A DNA stretch of 56,936 nucleotides from Pseudomonas paracarnis (lineage in GTDB: Bacteria > Pseudomonadota > Gammaproteobacteria > Pseudomonadales > Pseudomonadaceae): assembly GCF_904063055.1 (NCBI RefSeq), contig NZ_CAJFCN010000021.1, positions 1 to 56,936 on the forward strand. Direction: 5' to 3'. Positions 25,451 to 33,809 of this stretch are shown in pieces; within the stretch, counting starts at the first letter, position 1, and the number at the start of each line of letters is the position of its first letter. Both the position numbers and the translations under genes were made by a program. The notes under the pieces are model-generated. The model searched no databases. It was not told where the DNA came from and saw only the letters and a program-made list of their open reading frames with translations.

Positions 25451-26374
25451 ATGTCGGCCTACGTCCAGAAGGATAATACAACAGACGTTTCACTCATCGA
25501 TGGTCAGGAAATTGAAACCACACTTAACAACACTGCCGCGCTTAACGTTGACATCCTGCTGTTGGGAGAAACGGGTACCGGCAAAGATACGCTTGCACAA
25601 CGGATTCATCGCTTATCGGGTCGACGAGGTAATTTTGTCGCCGTGAACTGTGCGGCCATCCCTGAAAGCCTGGCGGAAAGCCAGCTGTTCGGTGTCAACA
25701 GCGGCGCCTACACCGGGGCAGTGCAATCAAGGGCTGGATTTGTCGAAGCCGCCCACTTGGGTACTCTGTACCTTGATGAGATCGACAGCATGCCCTTGAG
25801 CCTGCAAGCCAAGCTACTGCGTGTGCTGGAGTGCCGCGGGGTGGAGCGCCTGGGTTCGACTCGGTTCATTTCCGTGGACATGCGCGTCATTGCATCGGCC
25901 CAGCAATCCCTGCAAATCATGGTCGACCAGGGCGCCTTCAGGCGTGATCTCTACTTTCGGCTGAATGTCGTGAACATCGAACTGCCCGCCCTGCGCGATC
26001 GGCGCGAGCGCATCATCCCGTTGTTTCTGCAGATGATTCAGGAAGAAGCAGACCAGTTCAATTGCACACCTCCATCGCCTTCTGACGGCCTGTTGCATGA
26101 ACTGCTCTGCCACCCCTGGCTGGGTAATGTTCGCGAGCTACGCTCGGCGGCGAAACGGTTCGTCCTGGGCCTCCCGCCGCTCTCAGCGCCCGCCTGCCGT
26201 CAGCCGCCCCCTCAGACGGACCTGAAGGCACGCCTTCAACAAATTGAAAAAGCGTTGATTGAAGAGTCGATGTACCGTCACCACCACTGTGTGGATACCG
26301 TAGCCATTGAGCTGGGGGTTGCGAAGCGCACGCTGTATTACAGAATGAAACAATTGAACATATCATTGGCATAA
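25451..26374 (+). CDS. HrpR/HrpS-like sigma-54 enhancer-binding protein
   Basis: A 307-residue activator consisting only of an AAA+ domain and a C-terminal Fis-type helix-turn-helix, with no receiver domain, as in HrpR and HrpS of P. syringae (also RspR of fluorescent pseudomonads). Visible motifs are Walker A GETGTGKD (39-46), the sigma-54 contact loop GAYTGA (85-90, Tyr in place of the commoner Phe) and Walker B LYLDEID (106-112). The DNA-binding region covers about residues 265-300. P. syringae uses a HrpR-HrpS pair; only one gene is present here. Its predicted target is the sigma-54 promoter upstream of hrpL at the other end of the cluster. Confidence 0.9.
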   Translation: MSAYVQKDNTTDVSLIDGQEIETTLNNTAALNVDILLLGETGTGKDTLAQRIHRLSGRRGNFVAVNCAAIPESLAESQLFGVNSGAYTGAVQSRAGFVEAAHLGTLYLDEIDSMPLSLQAKLLRVLECRGVERLGSTRFISVDMRVIASAQQSLQIMVDQGAFRRDLYFRLNVVNIELPALRDRRERIIPLFLQMIQEEADQFNCTPPSPSDGLLHELLCHPWLGNVRELRSAAKRFVLGLPPLSAPACRQPPPQTDLKARLQQIEKALIEESMYRHHHCVDTVAIELGVAKRTLYYRMKQLNISLA

Positions 26375-26500
26375 GCTTGATGACGCCCGGTTCAAAAATC
26401 TTATAGTCAAAACCTCAATGATACGAGCCAGCACATGAAGAGCCGATAGTTTCTCAAATATTGAGGATCATATTTCGTTACACCTCCGCTCAAAACTTTT

Positions 26501-26528
26501 GGAACGCATCCGTTTTATAGGCCACACA
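26501..26528 (+). promoter_or_regulatory. hrp box (HrpL-dependent promoter)
   Basis: GGAACG-N15-CCACACA matches the HrpL consensus GGAACC-N15/16-CCACNNA with one change. It lies 90 bases upstream of the small gene at 26618 and should start the operon running through hrpV. The activator gene ends 126 bases upstream. Confidence 0.85.
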
Positions 26529-26617
26529 ATTATAGCTGCAAAATATGTCAACAGCGTCATATCTATGATGATGTTACGGGCAGCGAATACAATTCTTAAT
26601 TCACAAAGGACCCTTAT

Positions 26618-26842
26618 ATGTCAACTATTACCTCAGGTTCGATCTATTCACAAGCGTTGGCAAACACGTCTAACCCATTCACTAAATTTAACGGAGGCAC
26701 AGGAGACGGATTTGCTGGAGGTGGCGAAGATGGCGCCGAAGGCATCTTCGAAAAGATGAAGGCTGATGCCATAAAAAACGGCTGGAGAAGCGCTGAAGTG
26801 AAAAACATTCAAGGGTTGATCCGGTCGGGGTCCGGTCAATAA
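26618..26842 (+). CDS. small protein at the pilin (HrpA) position, unrecognised
   Basis: The 74-residue protein starts after an AAAGGA site with MSTITSGSIYSQALANT. It has a glycine-rich middle (FNGGTGDGFAGGGEDGAEG) and a helical end containing FEKMKADAIKNGW. It has no signal peptide and no cysteine. I do not recognise it by sequence. It is the first gene behind the hrp box and directly precedes hrpB, which is where P. syringae encodes the secreted HrpA pilin. The size is typical of needle or pilus subunits, so a pilin role is a reasonable inference. A stable hairpin follows the gene. Confidence 0.65.
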   Translation: MSTITSGSIYSQALANTSNPFTKFNGGTGDGFAGGGEDGAEGIFEKMKADAIKNGWRSAEVKNIQGLIRSGSGQ

Positions 26843-26855
26843 TTATCGGGTGATC

Positions 26856-26891
26856 GATTACCTTTCAGGCTCTCTAGTCCGAAAGGTAATC
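26856..26891 (+). promoter_or_regulatory. 11-bp hairpin between the pilin candidate and hrpB
   Basis: GATTACCTTTC (26856-26866) and GAAAGGTAATC (26881-26891) pair perfectly with a 14-base loop. No T run follows, so it is probably an mRNA-stabilising, processing or partial-attenuation structure that favours the first gene over the downstream secretion genes. Confidence 0.7.
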
Positions 26892-26959
26892 ATCCCCCCT
26901 CCCGACAGGCCAGTGTGTACGCCTGTAAAGCTGCGCCCACTTTGATCGAGTAAACCGCC

Positions 26960-27325
26960 ATGCGAATAGCAAACGACCCTTTCTCACAGAAAGGCAGCAG
27001 TACGGAACATACCCGTGCAGCCCAGGAACAGTCGCCAGACGGTATGGATGCCAGTTTTTTCACATCGATGCTTGAACGCCCCACCAACGCGACTTCTGCC
27101 AAGCCTGAAGTCTCGCTCCTTTTGACAGAGGCCTCAAAGCACCTCAGTCACTCAAGAGATGGCTTCGCAAAAATAATCCGCTCAACCAAAAAAGGTATAG
27201 ATGTTGAGGCCATCAGTACTTACCCACGAGAGTTATATAGCGCACAACTCACATCACAACTCATGGTGAAATGTCTGGCCAAGACAACACAGTGCATCGA
27301 CAAGATCAGTAACATGCAGTCCTGA
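26960..27325 (+). CDS. hrpB: type III secretion protein HrpB (inner rod, SctI-like)
   Basis: A 121-residue soluble protein with a polar N-terminal half and a helical C terminus (LTSQLMVKCLAKTTQCIDKISNMQS) resembling the YscI/HrpB inner-rod family. Position between the pilin candidate and hrcJ supports the call; sequence conservation in this family is low. Its stop is two bases before the hrcJ start. Confidence 0.75.
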   Translation: MRIANDPFSQKGSSTEHTRAAQEQSPDGMDASFFTSMLERPTNATSAKPEVSLLLTEASKHLSHSRDGFAKIIRSTKKGIDVEAISTYPRELYSAQLTSQLMVKCLAKTTQCIDKISNMQS

Positions 27326-27327
27326 GC

Positions 27328-28128
27328 ATGAATAACTCTCTGCGTGTCGTTTTAGTTTTGATCATGGCTTTTATACTGAGCGGATGCGGTGACCGAGTGG
27401 AACTTCATCGCCAATTGTCCGAGCAAGAAGCCAATGAGGTCGTCGCCGAATTGGCTGATAAACATATTCGTGCGCAAAAGACCCCGGCCAAAGATGGCGT
27501 CGTCGTAACGGTCAATACAAACGACATCGGGCGCGCCGTACGTACCTTGGAAGCGGCAGGCCTTCCTCGACTTGCCCGGACCACCATGGGGGATACATTT
27601 CGCAAGGAAGGGGTCATTTCCACCCCCCTGGAAGAGCGTGCCCGCTACATCTATGCCTTATCCCAAGAGCTTGAAACCACCTTGTCCAAGATCGATGGCG
27701 TTATTGTCGCACGCGTGCATGTGGTGTTGCCCGAGCGCATTGCGCCAGGAGAGCCGGTCCAACCTGCATCTGCCTCCGTGTTTATCAAGCATGATCCACG
27801 CCTGGATCCCGACAACATCCGTGCGCGGGTCCGCAGAATGGTGGCAAGCAGTATTCCCGGGATGACCACAGCGGTGGATAACCCGCAAAAACTCACTGTG
27901 GTGTTTGTACCTGCCTCCACTTATCAGGAACAGCAACGCCTGGTGTATTTCGGCCCCTTCCTGGTGCCTGGCGACGATCTCGGCTTCTGGCGAACCAGCA
28001 TAATGATTGTGCTGCTCGCTCTGGTTTCGGCCGTGGCCGCCATGATCTTCCTCCAAGCGCGGCGCAAGCGTCACTCCCAGGAGCCTTCCATTAAAGGCGA
28101 CTCAGCGGGGTCAACGCATGGCACCTAG
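27328..28128 (+). CDS. hrcJ: type III secretion inner-membrane ring lipoprotein HrcJ (SctJ)
   Basis: The 266-residue lipoprotein (signal ending FILSGC) belongs to the YscJ/FliF family that forms the inner-membrane ring. Conserved features are LSEQEANEVVAEL, EELETTLSKIDGVIVARVHVVLP and a C-terminal membrane segment (about 217-238) with a basic tail. It overlaps hrpD by 11 bases. Confidence 0.94.
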   Translation: MNNSLRVVLVLIMAFILSGCGDRVELHRQLSEQEANEVVAELADKHIRAQKTPAKDGVVVTVNTNDIGRAVRTLEAAGLPRLARTTMGDTFRKEGVISTPLEERARYIYALSQELETTLSKIDGVIVARVHVVLPERIAPGEPVQPASASVFIKHDPRLDPDNIRARVRRMVASSIPGMTTAVDNPQKLTVVFVPASTYQEQQRLVYFGPFLVPGDDLGFWRTSIMIVLLALVSAVAAMIFLQARRKRHSQEPSIKGDSAGSTHGT

Positions 28129-28723
28129 ACCCGACCCCCTCATGCGTGAACAACTGGCCTGGGCTCAGTGGTGGGCTTTTCCCTGGAAGCAGGCCCACGA
28201 AGACTGGCGAGGTGAGGAGTATCGTGCGATTGAAAGGCTTTTTTACAACGGCCGGTCAGTGCCCGACAACCTGACGGGTTTTAAAGCCTGCTTGCCTGCT
28301 GCGCCTCACGCTACCGTGCTTCGGTTGGCCCTGGCCACGACGGATCAACTGAACCTGGGGCTGGCATTGGTCACGCACATATTCAATCCCGAAGCGCCAT
28401 CACCATTGAGTGAAAGTCATCACCAGTGGTGCATGCGCCTCTCCATGGCGCTGCACCCCTCCATGCTGCCCCCACATTCCGATCCACTGCGACTGCTTCA
28501 TAGCTGGGTTGAACCGGCTATCTGGCAGCGTCTTCGATTGCGCTTTCCCCGTACACGTGTGAGCGAGGCTGAAATAGCAAACGCCCCACTCGAACATGCA
28601 AGCGGCCGATTGAACACTCTCTGGCAGGCCGTCGTCTGGCGCGTCACGACCATGGCGAGCGGCAACACGCCCCTGTCTCGCACAGGTGAGGAAAACAGTA
28701 ATGTTATGCCGACATACTATTGA
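28118..28723 (+). CDS. hrpD: type III secretion protein HrpD (SctK-like)
   Basis: A 201-residue soluble protein, assigned mainly by position between hrcJ and hrpE as in P. syringae. It is rich in tryptophan (AWAQWWAFPW near the start) and weakly conserved. SctK proteins belong to the cytoplasmic sorting platform. It overlaps both neighbours, by 11 bases with hrcJ and 23 with hrpE. Confidence 0.78.
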   Translation: MAPRPDPLMREQLAWAQWWAFPWKQAHEDWRGEEYRAIERLFYNGRSVPDNLTGFKACLPAAPHATVLRLALATTDQLNLGLALVTHIFNPEAPSPLSESHHQWCMRLSMALHPSMLPPHSDPLRLLHSWVEPAIWQRLRLRFPRTRVSEAEIANAPLEHASGRLNTLWQAVVWRVTTMASGNTPLSRTGEENSNVMPTYY

Positions 28724-29294
28724 GTTACGCAATGACGCATCCGGCGCACGAGGAAGCCTTATCAAGCGCGAAGAGCTTGCCCATTGGGAACACGCCAACC
28801 ACCTCTTGAGCCACGCCAAGGCCCAGGCCGACGAATTGATAAGTATGGCCGAGAAAAAATGCGAGGCCATGCTTGAACAAGCCTCATTGGAAATCTGGCA
28901 ACGCGCAGATGCACAACTCAAGCAATGGGAACGCGACCGTCAAACGATGCGCGACAACCTTGAACACTATGCGACCTCCATAACCAACCAGGCCATTCGC
29001 TGCTTGCTCGGCGAGACGACTGCCCCGCAAAGGCTCGCAGCACTGTTAAAGCACTTGCTGGAGAGCCAAGTTCAGGAAGTCAGCGCGACGCTGCTCTGTC
29101 ATCCCCTTGATCTTGAGGAAATAAGGCAGAGCCTTGCACGCCACAAGAGCAACGCCTGGAAGTTAAGCGCCGACGACACAGTTCATCTTCAGACCCTCGT
29201 ACTGAAAACAGATGAGGGCGACTTCCGTATCAGCTGGAACGCGATGCTCGACACTTTTTTCAAGCAGGATAAAGAGTACTTGATCGAGATTTAA
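28701..29294 (+). CDS. hrpE: type III secretion ATPase stator HrpE (SctL)
   Basis: A 197-residue protein with the HrpE/YscL/FliH layout: a charged N terminus, a long helical segment (about residues 25-95) and a compact C-terminal domain ending in TDEGDFRISWNAMLD. It should link the ATPase HrcN to the sorting platform. The ATG at 28701 is preferred over a GTG five codons earlier. Last gene before a 90-base gap. Confidence 0.85.
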   Translation: MLCRHTIELRNDASGARGSLIKREELAHWEHANHLLSHAKAQADELISMAEKKCEAMLEQASLEIWQRADAQLKQWERDRQTMRDNLEHYATSITNQAIRCLLGETTAPQRLAALLKHLLESQVQEVSATLLCHPLDLEEIRQSLARHKSNAWKLSADDTVHLQTLVLKTDEGDFRISWNAMLDTFFKQDKEYLIEI

Positions 29295-29384
29295 TCCTAC
29301 GAACATAGAGACTTTCTTTATGTTAATCACTCAGAGCTGACTGTTTAAATTCATCCATCGACAATAGAAAACCGAGGAAAAATC

Positions 29385-29600
29385 ATGGATTTTTTCAAAG
29401 AACTGACTCATTCGATTGCCCGAAATAAAACATCGACATACAAGGAGTTCAAAGCCGGCTTCGAAGAAAGCCTGGCCGCCGAAGACAGCGAACTCTTTCA
29501 CAACTTGGTAACGCGTAGAGAGGTCACCTTTGCGCTTTATAACGAGCACGGTAAAACCGTCAACCAAATGCTTAAAACAACTATTGAAAGCTTCCAGTAG
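29385..29600 (+). CDS. hrpF: small type III secretion protein HrpF
   Basis: A 71-residue protein (MDFFKELTHSIARNKTS) of the size and position of P. syringae HrpF, first gene of the hrpF-hrpG-hrcC-hrpT-hrpV group. Function is poorly known; it is needed for secretion in related systems. No hrp box is visible in the 90 bases upstream, so transcription probably continues from hrpE. hrpG begins at the base after its stop. Confidence 0.75.
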   Translation: MDFFKELTHSIARNKTSTYKEFKAGFEESLAAEDSELFHNLVTRREVTFALYNEHGKTVNQMLKTTIESFQ

Positions 29601-29993
29601 ATGAAGGCGCTCGTGAGTGACTGGCTGAGCAGCGGAAAGGAAAAAATCGCTCTATTTGAGGGCGACGACGAAGTCACCCTGCAACGTCAGGGAGACACCG
29701 TTTTATTGGGGGCTCAACTGACCTCTTCTCTACCCGATAACTCAGCCTTGCAAGGCTGGCTGCGCCTGGGCGCGGCCAGCTTGAATCATTTTCAAGGTGC
29801 ATTGGCTCAAAAAGCCGACACGGGAGCGCTATGGGTGATTAACAGCCTGCGCGCCGACCGTGGAGAAGCCGGCCTGCTTGGCTGCCTTGAAGCCCTGCTC
29901 AACCAACGCGACACATGGCGCGCAATCAATGCACGACTTGCTCGCCCAGTTCAAAACCTCAAACCCACCCCGCTAAGTTCACGTTCGTACTAA
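29601..29993 (+). CDS. hrpG: type III secretion protein HrpG
   Basis: A 130-residue chaperone-like protein starting MKALVSDWLSSGKEKIALFEGDDEVTLQRQGD. In P. syringae HrpG binds HrpV and so frees the activator HrpS, and the fold resembles secretion chaperones. The call rests on position between hrpF and hrcC together with size. A longer frame reading from 29915 into hrcC overlaps its end; the true hrcC start is downstream. Confidence 0.78.
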   Translation: MKALVSDWLSSGKEKIALFEGDDEVTLQRQGDTVLLGAQLTSSLPDNSALQGWLRLGAASLNHFQGALAQKADTGALWVINSLRADRGEAGLLGCLEALLNQRDTWRAINARLARPVQNLKPTPLSSRSY

Positions 29994-30007
29994 TCAGAGA
30001 ACTGTCT

Positions 30008-32149
30008 ATGTCTAACAAGACCCATAAGGGCAATCGCTCGTACCTTGGCTCGCCTGCCGTTACAGCCAAAAGAACCCACTGGCGGAATGTGTTTTTGTTT
30101 TCCTGGTTGCTGGTTTCAGCACAAAGCGCGCTGGCCGCCATCCCTTCGGAATGGAAAAACACCGCCTACGCTTATGAAGCCGAGCATAAGCCGGTGCGCG
30201 AGGTACTCGAAGATTTCGCCCAGACCTTCGGTACACAACTGCAGATCGAGGGCCTGCTGGAAGGCATCGTCAATGGCAAGATACGCGCTAACACCCCGCA
30301 GTCATTGCTCGACCGCCTGGGGGTAGAGCATCGCTTCCAATGGTACCTGTACAACAACACGCTCTACGTCAGTACTCTGGACCAGCAAGAGTCAGCGCGC
30401 CTGGAGGTCTCCTCCGAGACCATTGCCGACCTCAAGCAAGCCCTCACTGATATCGGCCTGCTCGACAGCCGCTTCGGTTGGGGTGAGTTGCCCGACGATG
30501 GCATCGTGTTGGTCTCAGGGCCTCGGCGCTATATCGAGCAAGTCAAACAGTTCAGCAGCCAACGCCGCTCGGTGGACGAAAAACAGAGCGTGCTGAGTTT
30601 CCCGCTGAAGTTTGCCAATGCAGCGGATCGCCACGTGGATTATCGCGGCCAGAAGATCACCATTGCCGGTGTTTCCAGCATTGTGCGGGGCTTACTGGAG
30701 CCACGCTCCAACGCGACACCCCCTGCGTTAGCCCAGCGCCCCGCCTCACAGCCCGCCCCTCTCGTACCCAACGTTCCCCGCTTGAGCAACCCATTGCTGG
30801 GGCAGATGCTCGCTACAAACAGCACTCCCATGCCAATGGATATTGGCGCCACACTCACCCCGCGGGCGCCGGCCCCCACCAGTCGCATTCGCGTCGAAGC
30901 CGATATGCGCAATAACGCGGTGCTCATTTATGACCTGCCAGAGCGCCAGGCCATGTACCGCGAGTTGATCGCTCAACTCGATGTGGCGCGCAAGTTGGTG
31001 GAAATCGATACGATCATTCTGGATATCGAGCGCACCCAATTGCGTGAATTCGGCGTGAACTGGGGGTTTCAGAACAGCCGTTTCCGTGGTGGTGCAAATA
31101 TGGCGCCCGGCACATCGCAGCAGTTGTCGATCGAGAATCGCGACCGTTTCTATGCTGACATACGCGCCCTGGAAGCCAAGGGGCTGGCGACCATGGTGTC
31201 CAACCCCTCCGTGCTCACCCTGGAAAACCAACCGGCGGTGATCGACTTCAACCGCACTCAGTACCTGACACCCGGTCGTCAGAACGCAACCATCCTGCCG
31301 GTCACCGTGGGTACCAGCGTGCAGGTCGTGCCCCGCGTCATCACCAGCCGAGGCAGCCATCAGATTCACTTGGTGGTGGATATCGAGGACGGTACGTTCG
31401 ATGAGTCCAACCCCAATCGTGACCTCAATAACTTGGATGTGCGCCGCGGTAACGTCAGTACCCAGGCGGTCATGGCGGAAAAACGCTCAATGGTGGTGGG
31501 CGGATTCCATGTCACGGAAAGCACCGACAAGCACAACAAGGTGCCGCTGCTGGGCGATATCCCACTGCTGGGCAAGGCGTTGTTCTCTTCAAGCGAACGG
31601 CAGAACAATCGGCGTGAACGCCTGTTCATCATCACCCCACGCGTCATCGGCGACCAGGCCGATCCGTCCCGCTACTTGCCTCAGGCAGACCAGGCCGAGT
31701 TGCAGACGGCCCTTGCACCACTGGCCAGGCGCAACGCCCCTCACCAGCCCGAGATCAAGCGTAGCGACATCATCAGCACGTTGGCGCATCTGGTGACGGG
31801 AGAAGTGCCCAAGGCCTTCAAGTTGGCGCCCATGCCCCTGGGATTGAACACGCTGTGCAGCCCCCGCGACTTGCTGGCGCTGAACACCGAGCGCAGCCAA
31901 TGGTACGCAGGCCCCGAGTACAACGTCGCCGTCGTGGTGATGCGCAACCAGTTCAACCGCAATGTGCGCATCGATGAAAAAGAATGCAGCAACTCGCAGA
32001 CTTTGGCCGTCACCGTGTGGCCACGCGCCTGGTTGAAGCCGGGAGAAGAAGCCGAAGTCTTTATCGCCATGCGCCCGGTGAAGAAGGATGAACACCTCAG
32101 CGTACCGCGCCCTACCTTGATTACTCCTGTCAAAAAGGCCCGACCATGA
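30008..32149 (+). CDS. hrcC: outer-membrane secretin HrcC (SctC)
   Basis: The 713-residue precursor has a signal peptide (cleavage after AQSALA) and N-terminal ring domains (about residues 50-350). A conserved secretin core follows: MVSNPSVLTLENQPAVIDF, VPRVITS and PLLGDIPLLGKALFSS. It forms the outer-membrane pore. The ATG at 30008 is chosen because the earlier in-frame start lies inside hrpG and would bury the signal peptide. It overlaps hrpT by four bases. Confidence 0.96.
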   Translation: MSNKTHKGNRSYLGSPAVTAKRTHWRNVFLFSWLLVSAQSALAAIPSEWKNTAYAYEAEHKPVREVLEDFAQTFGTQLQIEGLLEGIVNGKIRANTPQSLLDRLGVEHRFQWYLYNNTLYVSTLDQQESARLEVSSETIADLKQALTDIGLLDSRFGWGELPDDGIVLVSGPRRYIEQVKQFSSQRRSVDEKQSVLSFPLKFANAADRHVDYRGQKITIAGVSSIVRGLLEPRSNATPPALAQRPASQPAPLVPNVPRLSNPLLGQMLATNSTPMPMDIGATLTPRAPAPTSRIRVEADMRNNAVLIYDLPERQAMYRELIAQLDVARKLVEIDTIILDIERTQLREFGVNWGFQNSRFRGGANMAPGTSQQLSIENRDRFYADIRALEAKGLATMVSNPSVLTLENQPAVIDFNRTQYLTPGRQNATILPVTVGTSVQVVPRVITSRGSHQIHLVVDIEDGTFDESNPNRDLNNLDVRRGNVSTQAVMAEKRSMVVGGFHVTESTDKHNKVPLLGDIPLLGKALFSSSERQNNRRERLFIITPRVIGDQADPSRYLPQADQAELQTALAPLARRNAPHQPEIKRSDIISTLAHLVTGEVPKAFKLAPMPLGLNTLCSPRDLLALNTERSQWYAGPEYNVAVVVMRNQFNRNVRIDEKECSNSQTLAVTVWPRAWLKPGEEAEVFIAMRPVKKDEHLSVPRPTLITPVKKARP

Positions 32150-32328
32150 AGCATCAATTGTTGTGCGTCACCCTGATCGGTGCGGCGCTGCTCGTCAGCG
32201 CTTGTACCCCAACATGCAAAGGCGACTCCTGCTCACGCCCGCAGTCGACCGCGCAGAAGATGGTGATCTGGTGGCCATCGCACATGCGCGTCCAGCCTGG
32301 ACCATCCGGGGAGCGCGCGGACTACTAG
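32146..32328 (+). CDS. hrpT: small lipoprotein HrpT
   Basis: The 60-residue lipoprotein has signal LLVSAC and a short cysteine-containing mature part. HrpT sits between hrcC and hrpV in P. syringae and likely assists secretin assembly as a pilotin-like factor. The start overlaps the hrcC stop (ATGA). Confidence 0.85.
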   Translation: MKHQLLCVTLIGAALLVSACTPTCKGDSCSRPQSTAQKMVIWWPSHMRVQPGPSGERADY

Positions 32329-32345
32329 ACGGTATCGCTGGAGCG

Positions 32346-32711
32346 ATGAGCACGACGCAAATGCCCGGCAACCAACCCCAGGTAGTGCTGAACGACCTGG
32401 TGAGCGGCGCTGCCGCTCACCAGTCCCTCGCGCCCGGTATCAAAGTGTGCACGTTGCAGGCCGGCAATCGCCCGGGGCTGGCACTGCATGTCGCTCGCGA
32501 AGCGTTGCAAGCCGGGCAATTGCAACGGATATTACAGCGCCGCTTTGAGCAGGCCCTGGTCTTCGAGGGGTGCTTTGTCTACCTCGATGCCCAGGGCGCC
32601 ATGGTGATCTGGCACGCGCTGCCAACACCGCCCGGCAATCTGGACAGGACGCTGAGCCGGATGCTCTCGCTGGCAGGTCTCAGTGTCCTGGACCCACGAT
32701 CCATTCGCTGA
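32346..32711 (+). CDS. hrpV: HrpV, predicted negative regulator of the Hrp activator
   Basis: A 121-residue soluble protein starting MSTTQMPGNQPQVVL. In P. syringae HrpV binds HrpS and represses the hrpL promoter, relieved by HrpG. Assignment is by position and size. The start at 32346 follows a GGAG-like site and clears the hrpT stop; a frame open further upstream overlaps hrpT. Its stop codon directly abuts the hrcU stop codon of the opposite operon. Confidence 0.75.
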   Translation: MSTTQMPGNQPQVVLNDLVSGAAAHQSLAPGIKVCTLQAGNRPGLALHVAREALQAGQLQRILQRRFEQALVFEGCFVYLDAQGAMVIWHALPTPPGNLDRTLSRMLSLAGLSVLDPRSIR

Positions 32712-33809
32712 TCAGCGCTGGTCAAGCTCCGGGAGCTCCAGCGTCTCGCGTTTGGCGTCATCGTCCAGCTCGCGCAAGGTGCGATAGATCAACGCCACGG
32801 CCTGCAGGGTTTCGCGAGGAATGCTGGCTCCCAACTTTTTGGTGTAGATCGTACGCGCCAACCACACACACTGAATCACGGGCACCTCGGCGGCCTTCGC
32901 GCGCGCGATCAGTTTTCGCGCCTCGTCGTCCGTGCCTTTACTGATCAGCAGGGGCAGAGGCGTCTTGCCAGGACGGTAATACAGGGCGACCGCAAAGTGC
33001 GTCGGGTTGACTACCAGCATGTCTGCCTCTTCCAGCTTGGGCAGTTTGACCTTCGGTTCCTCCTGGGCCAATTGCTGCGCCAACTGACGGCGCTGCCCCT
33101 TCACATGAGGGTCGCCTTCCATGTCTTTGTATTCTTTGACGACCTCAACCTGTGTCATGCGCATACGCTTGGCGAAGAAGTGCTTCTGCAACGTCAGATC
33201 GATCAACGCCAACACCAGCAACAGCCCCAGGCAGGCATGCAGCAAGTGACGGAACAACGCGATCAGCGCCAGTAGGTAACTCTGCAGATCGCTGTTGGCA
33301 AGATTGATCAACGCCCCCAAAGAGGGCCAAACCACCACGTACACAATCAGGCCCAGGAGGAACGCCTTGGCTATGCTCATCAACAGATTCATCAAAGACT
33401 GGGCAGAAAACATCTGCTTGATCTGGCTGATAGGGTTGAGGCGATTGAAATCCAGCTTGAGCGTTTGCGGGGCGAACAACAAGCCGAACTGCATCCAGCT
33501 GCCAATCAGCTTCGCAGCAATTGCAAGCCCGGCCATCAGCAGAGAGAACGAGAAAAACATGACCAGGCCCTCCACCAGTACTTCTTCCAGCACTCGCACA
33601 AACGGCTGGCTCAAGCGCGACATCGGGAACACCATCAGTTGCTGAAAGCGCTGCAAACTGGTCTCGGCAGTGAACAAGGCGACTTCACTGATAGCCGTCA
33701 GTGCCAACAGCTTGCTCACATCCTGGCTTTGCGCGACCTGACCTTTCTTGCGTTGGTCACGCAGTTTCTTGGCGGACGCCGGGTGCTTTTTTTCCCCCGA
33801 ATCACTCAC
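32712..33809 (-). CDS. hrcU: export apparatus switch protein HrcU (SctU)
   Basis: A 365-residue FlhB/SctU-family protein with four membrane segments in the first 210 residues and a cytoplasmic domain with the self-cleavage motif NPTHFAVALYY. It switches substrate specificity. It is the last gene of the long minus-strand operon and overlaps hrcT by four bases. Its final codon is adjacent to the end of hrpV. Confidence 0.95.
   Translation of the reverse strand: MSDSGEKKHPASAKKLRDQRKKGQVAQSQDVSKLLALTAISEVALFTAETSLQRFQQLMVFPMSRLSQPFVRVLEEVLVEGLVMFFSFSLLMAGLAIAAKLIGSWMQFGLLFAPQTLKLDFNRLNPISQIKQMFSAQSLMNLLMSIAKAFLLGLIVYVVVWPSLGALINLANSDLQSYLLALIALFRHLLHACLGLLLVLALIDLTLQKHFFAKRMRMTQVEVVKEYKDMEGDPHVKGQRRQLAQQLAQEEPKVKLPKLEEADMLVVNPTHFAVALYYRPGKTPLPLLISKGTDDEARKLIARAKAAEVPVIQCVWLARTIYTKKLGASIPRETLQAVALIYRTLRELDDDAKRETLELPELDQR

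Noticed and set aside
29295..29384. hrp box before hrpF
   Set aside because: No GGAACC-like and CCAC-like pair with 15-16 base spacing is present in this 90-base gap.
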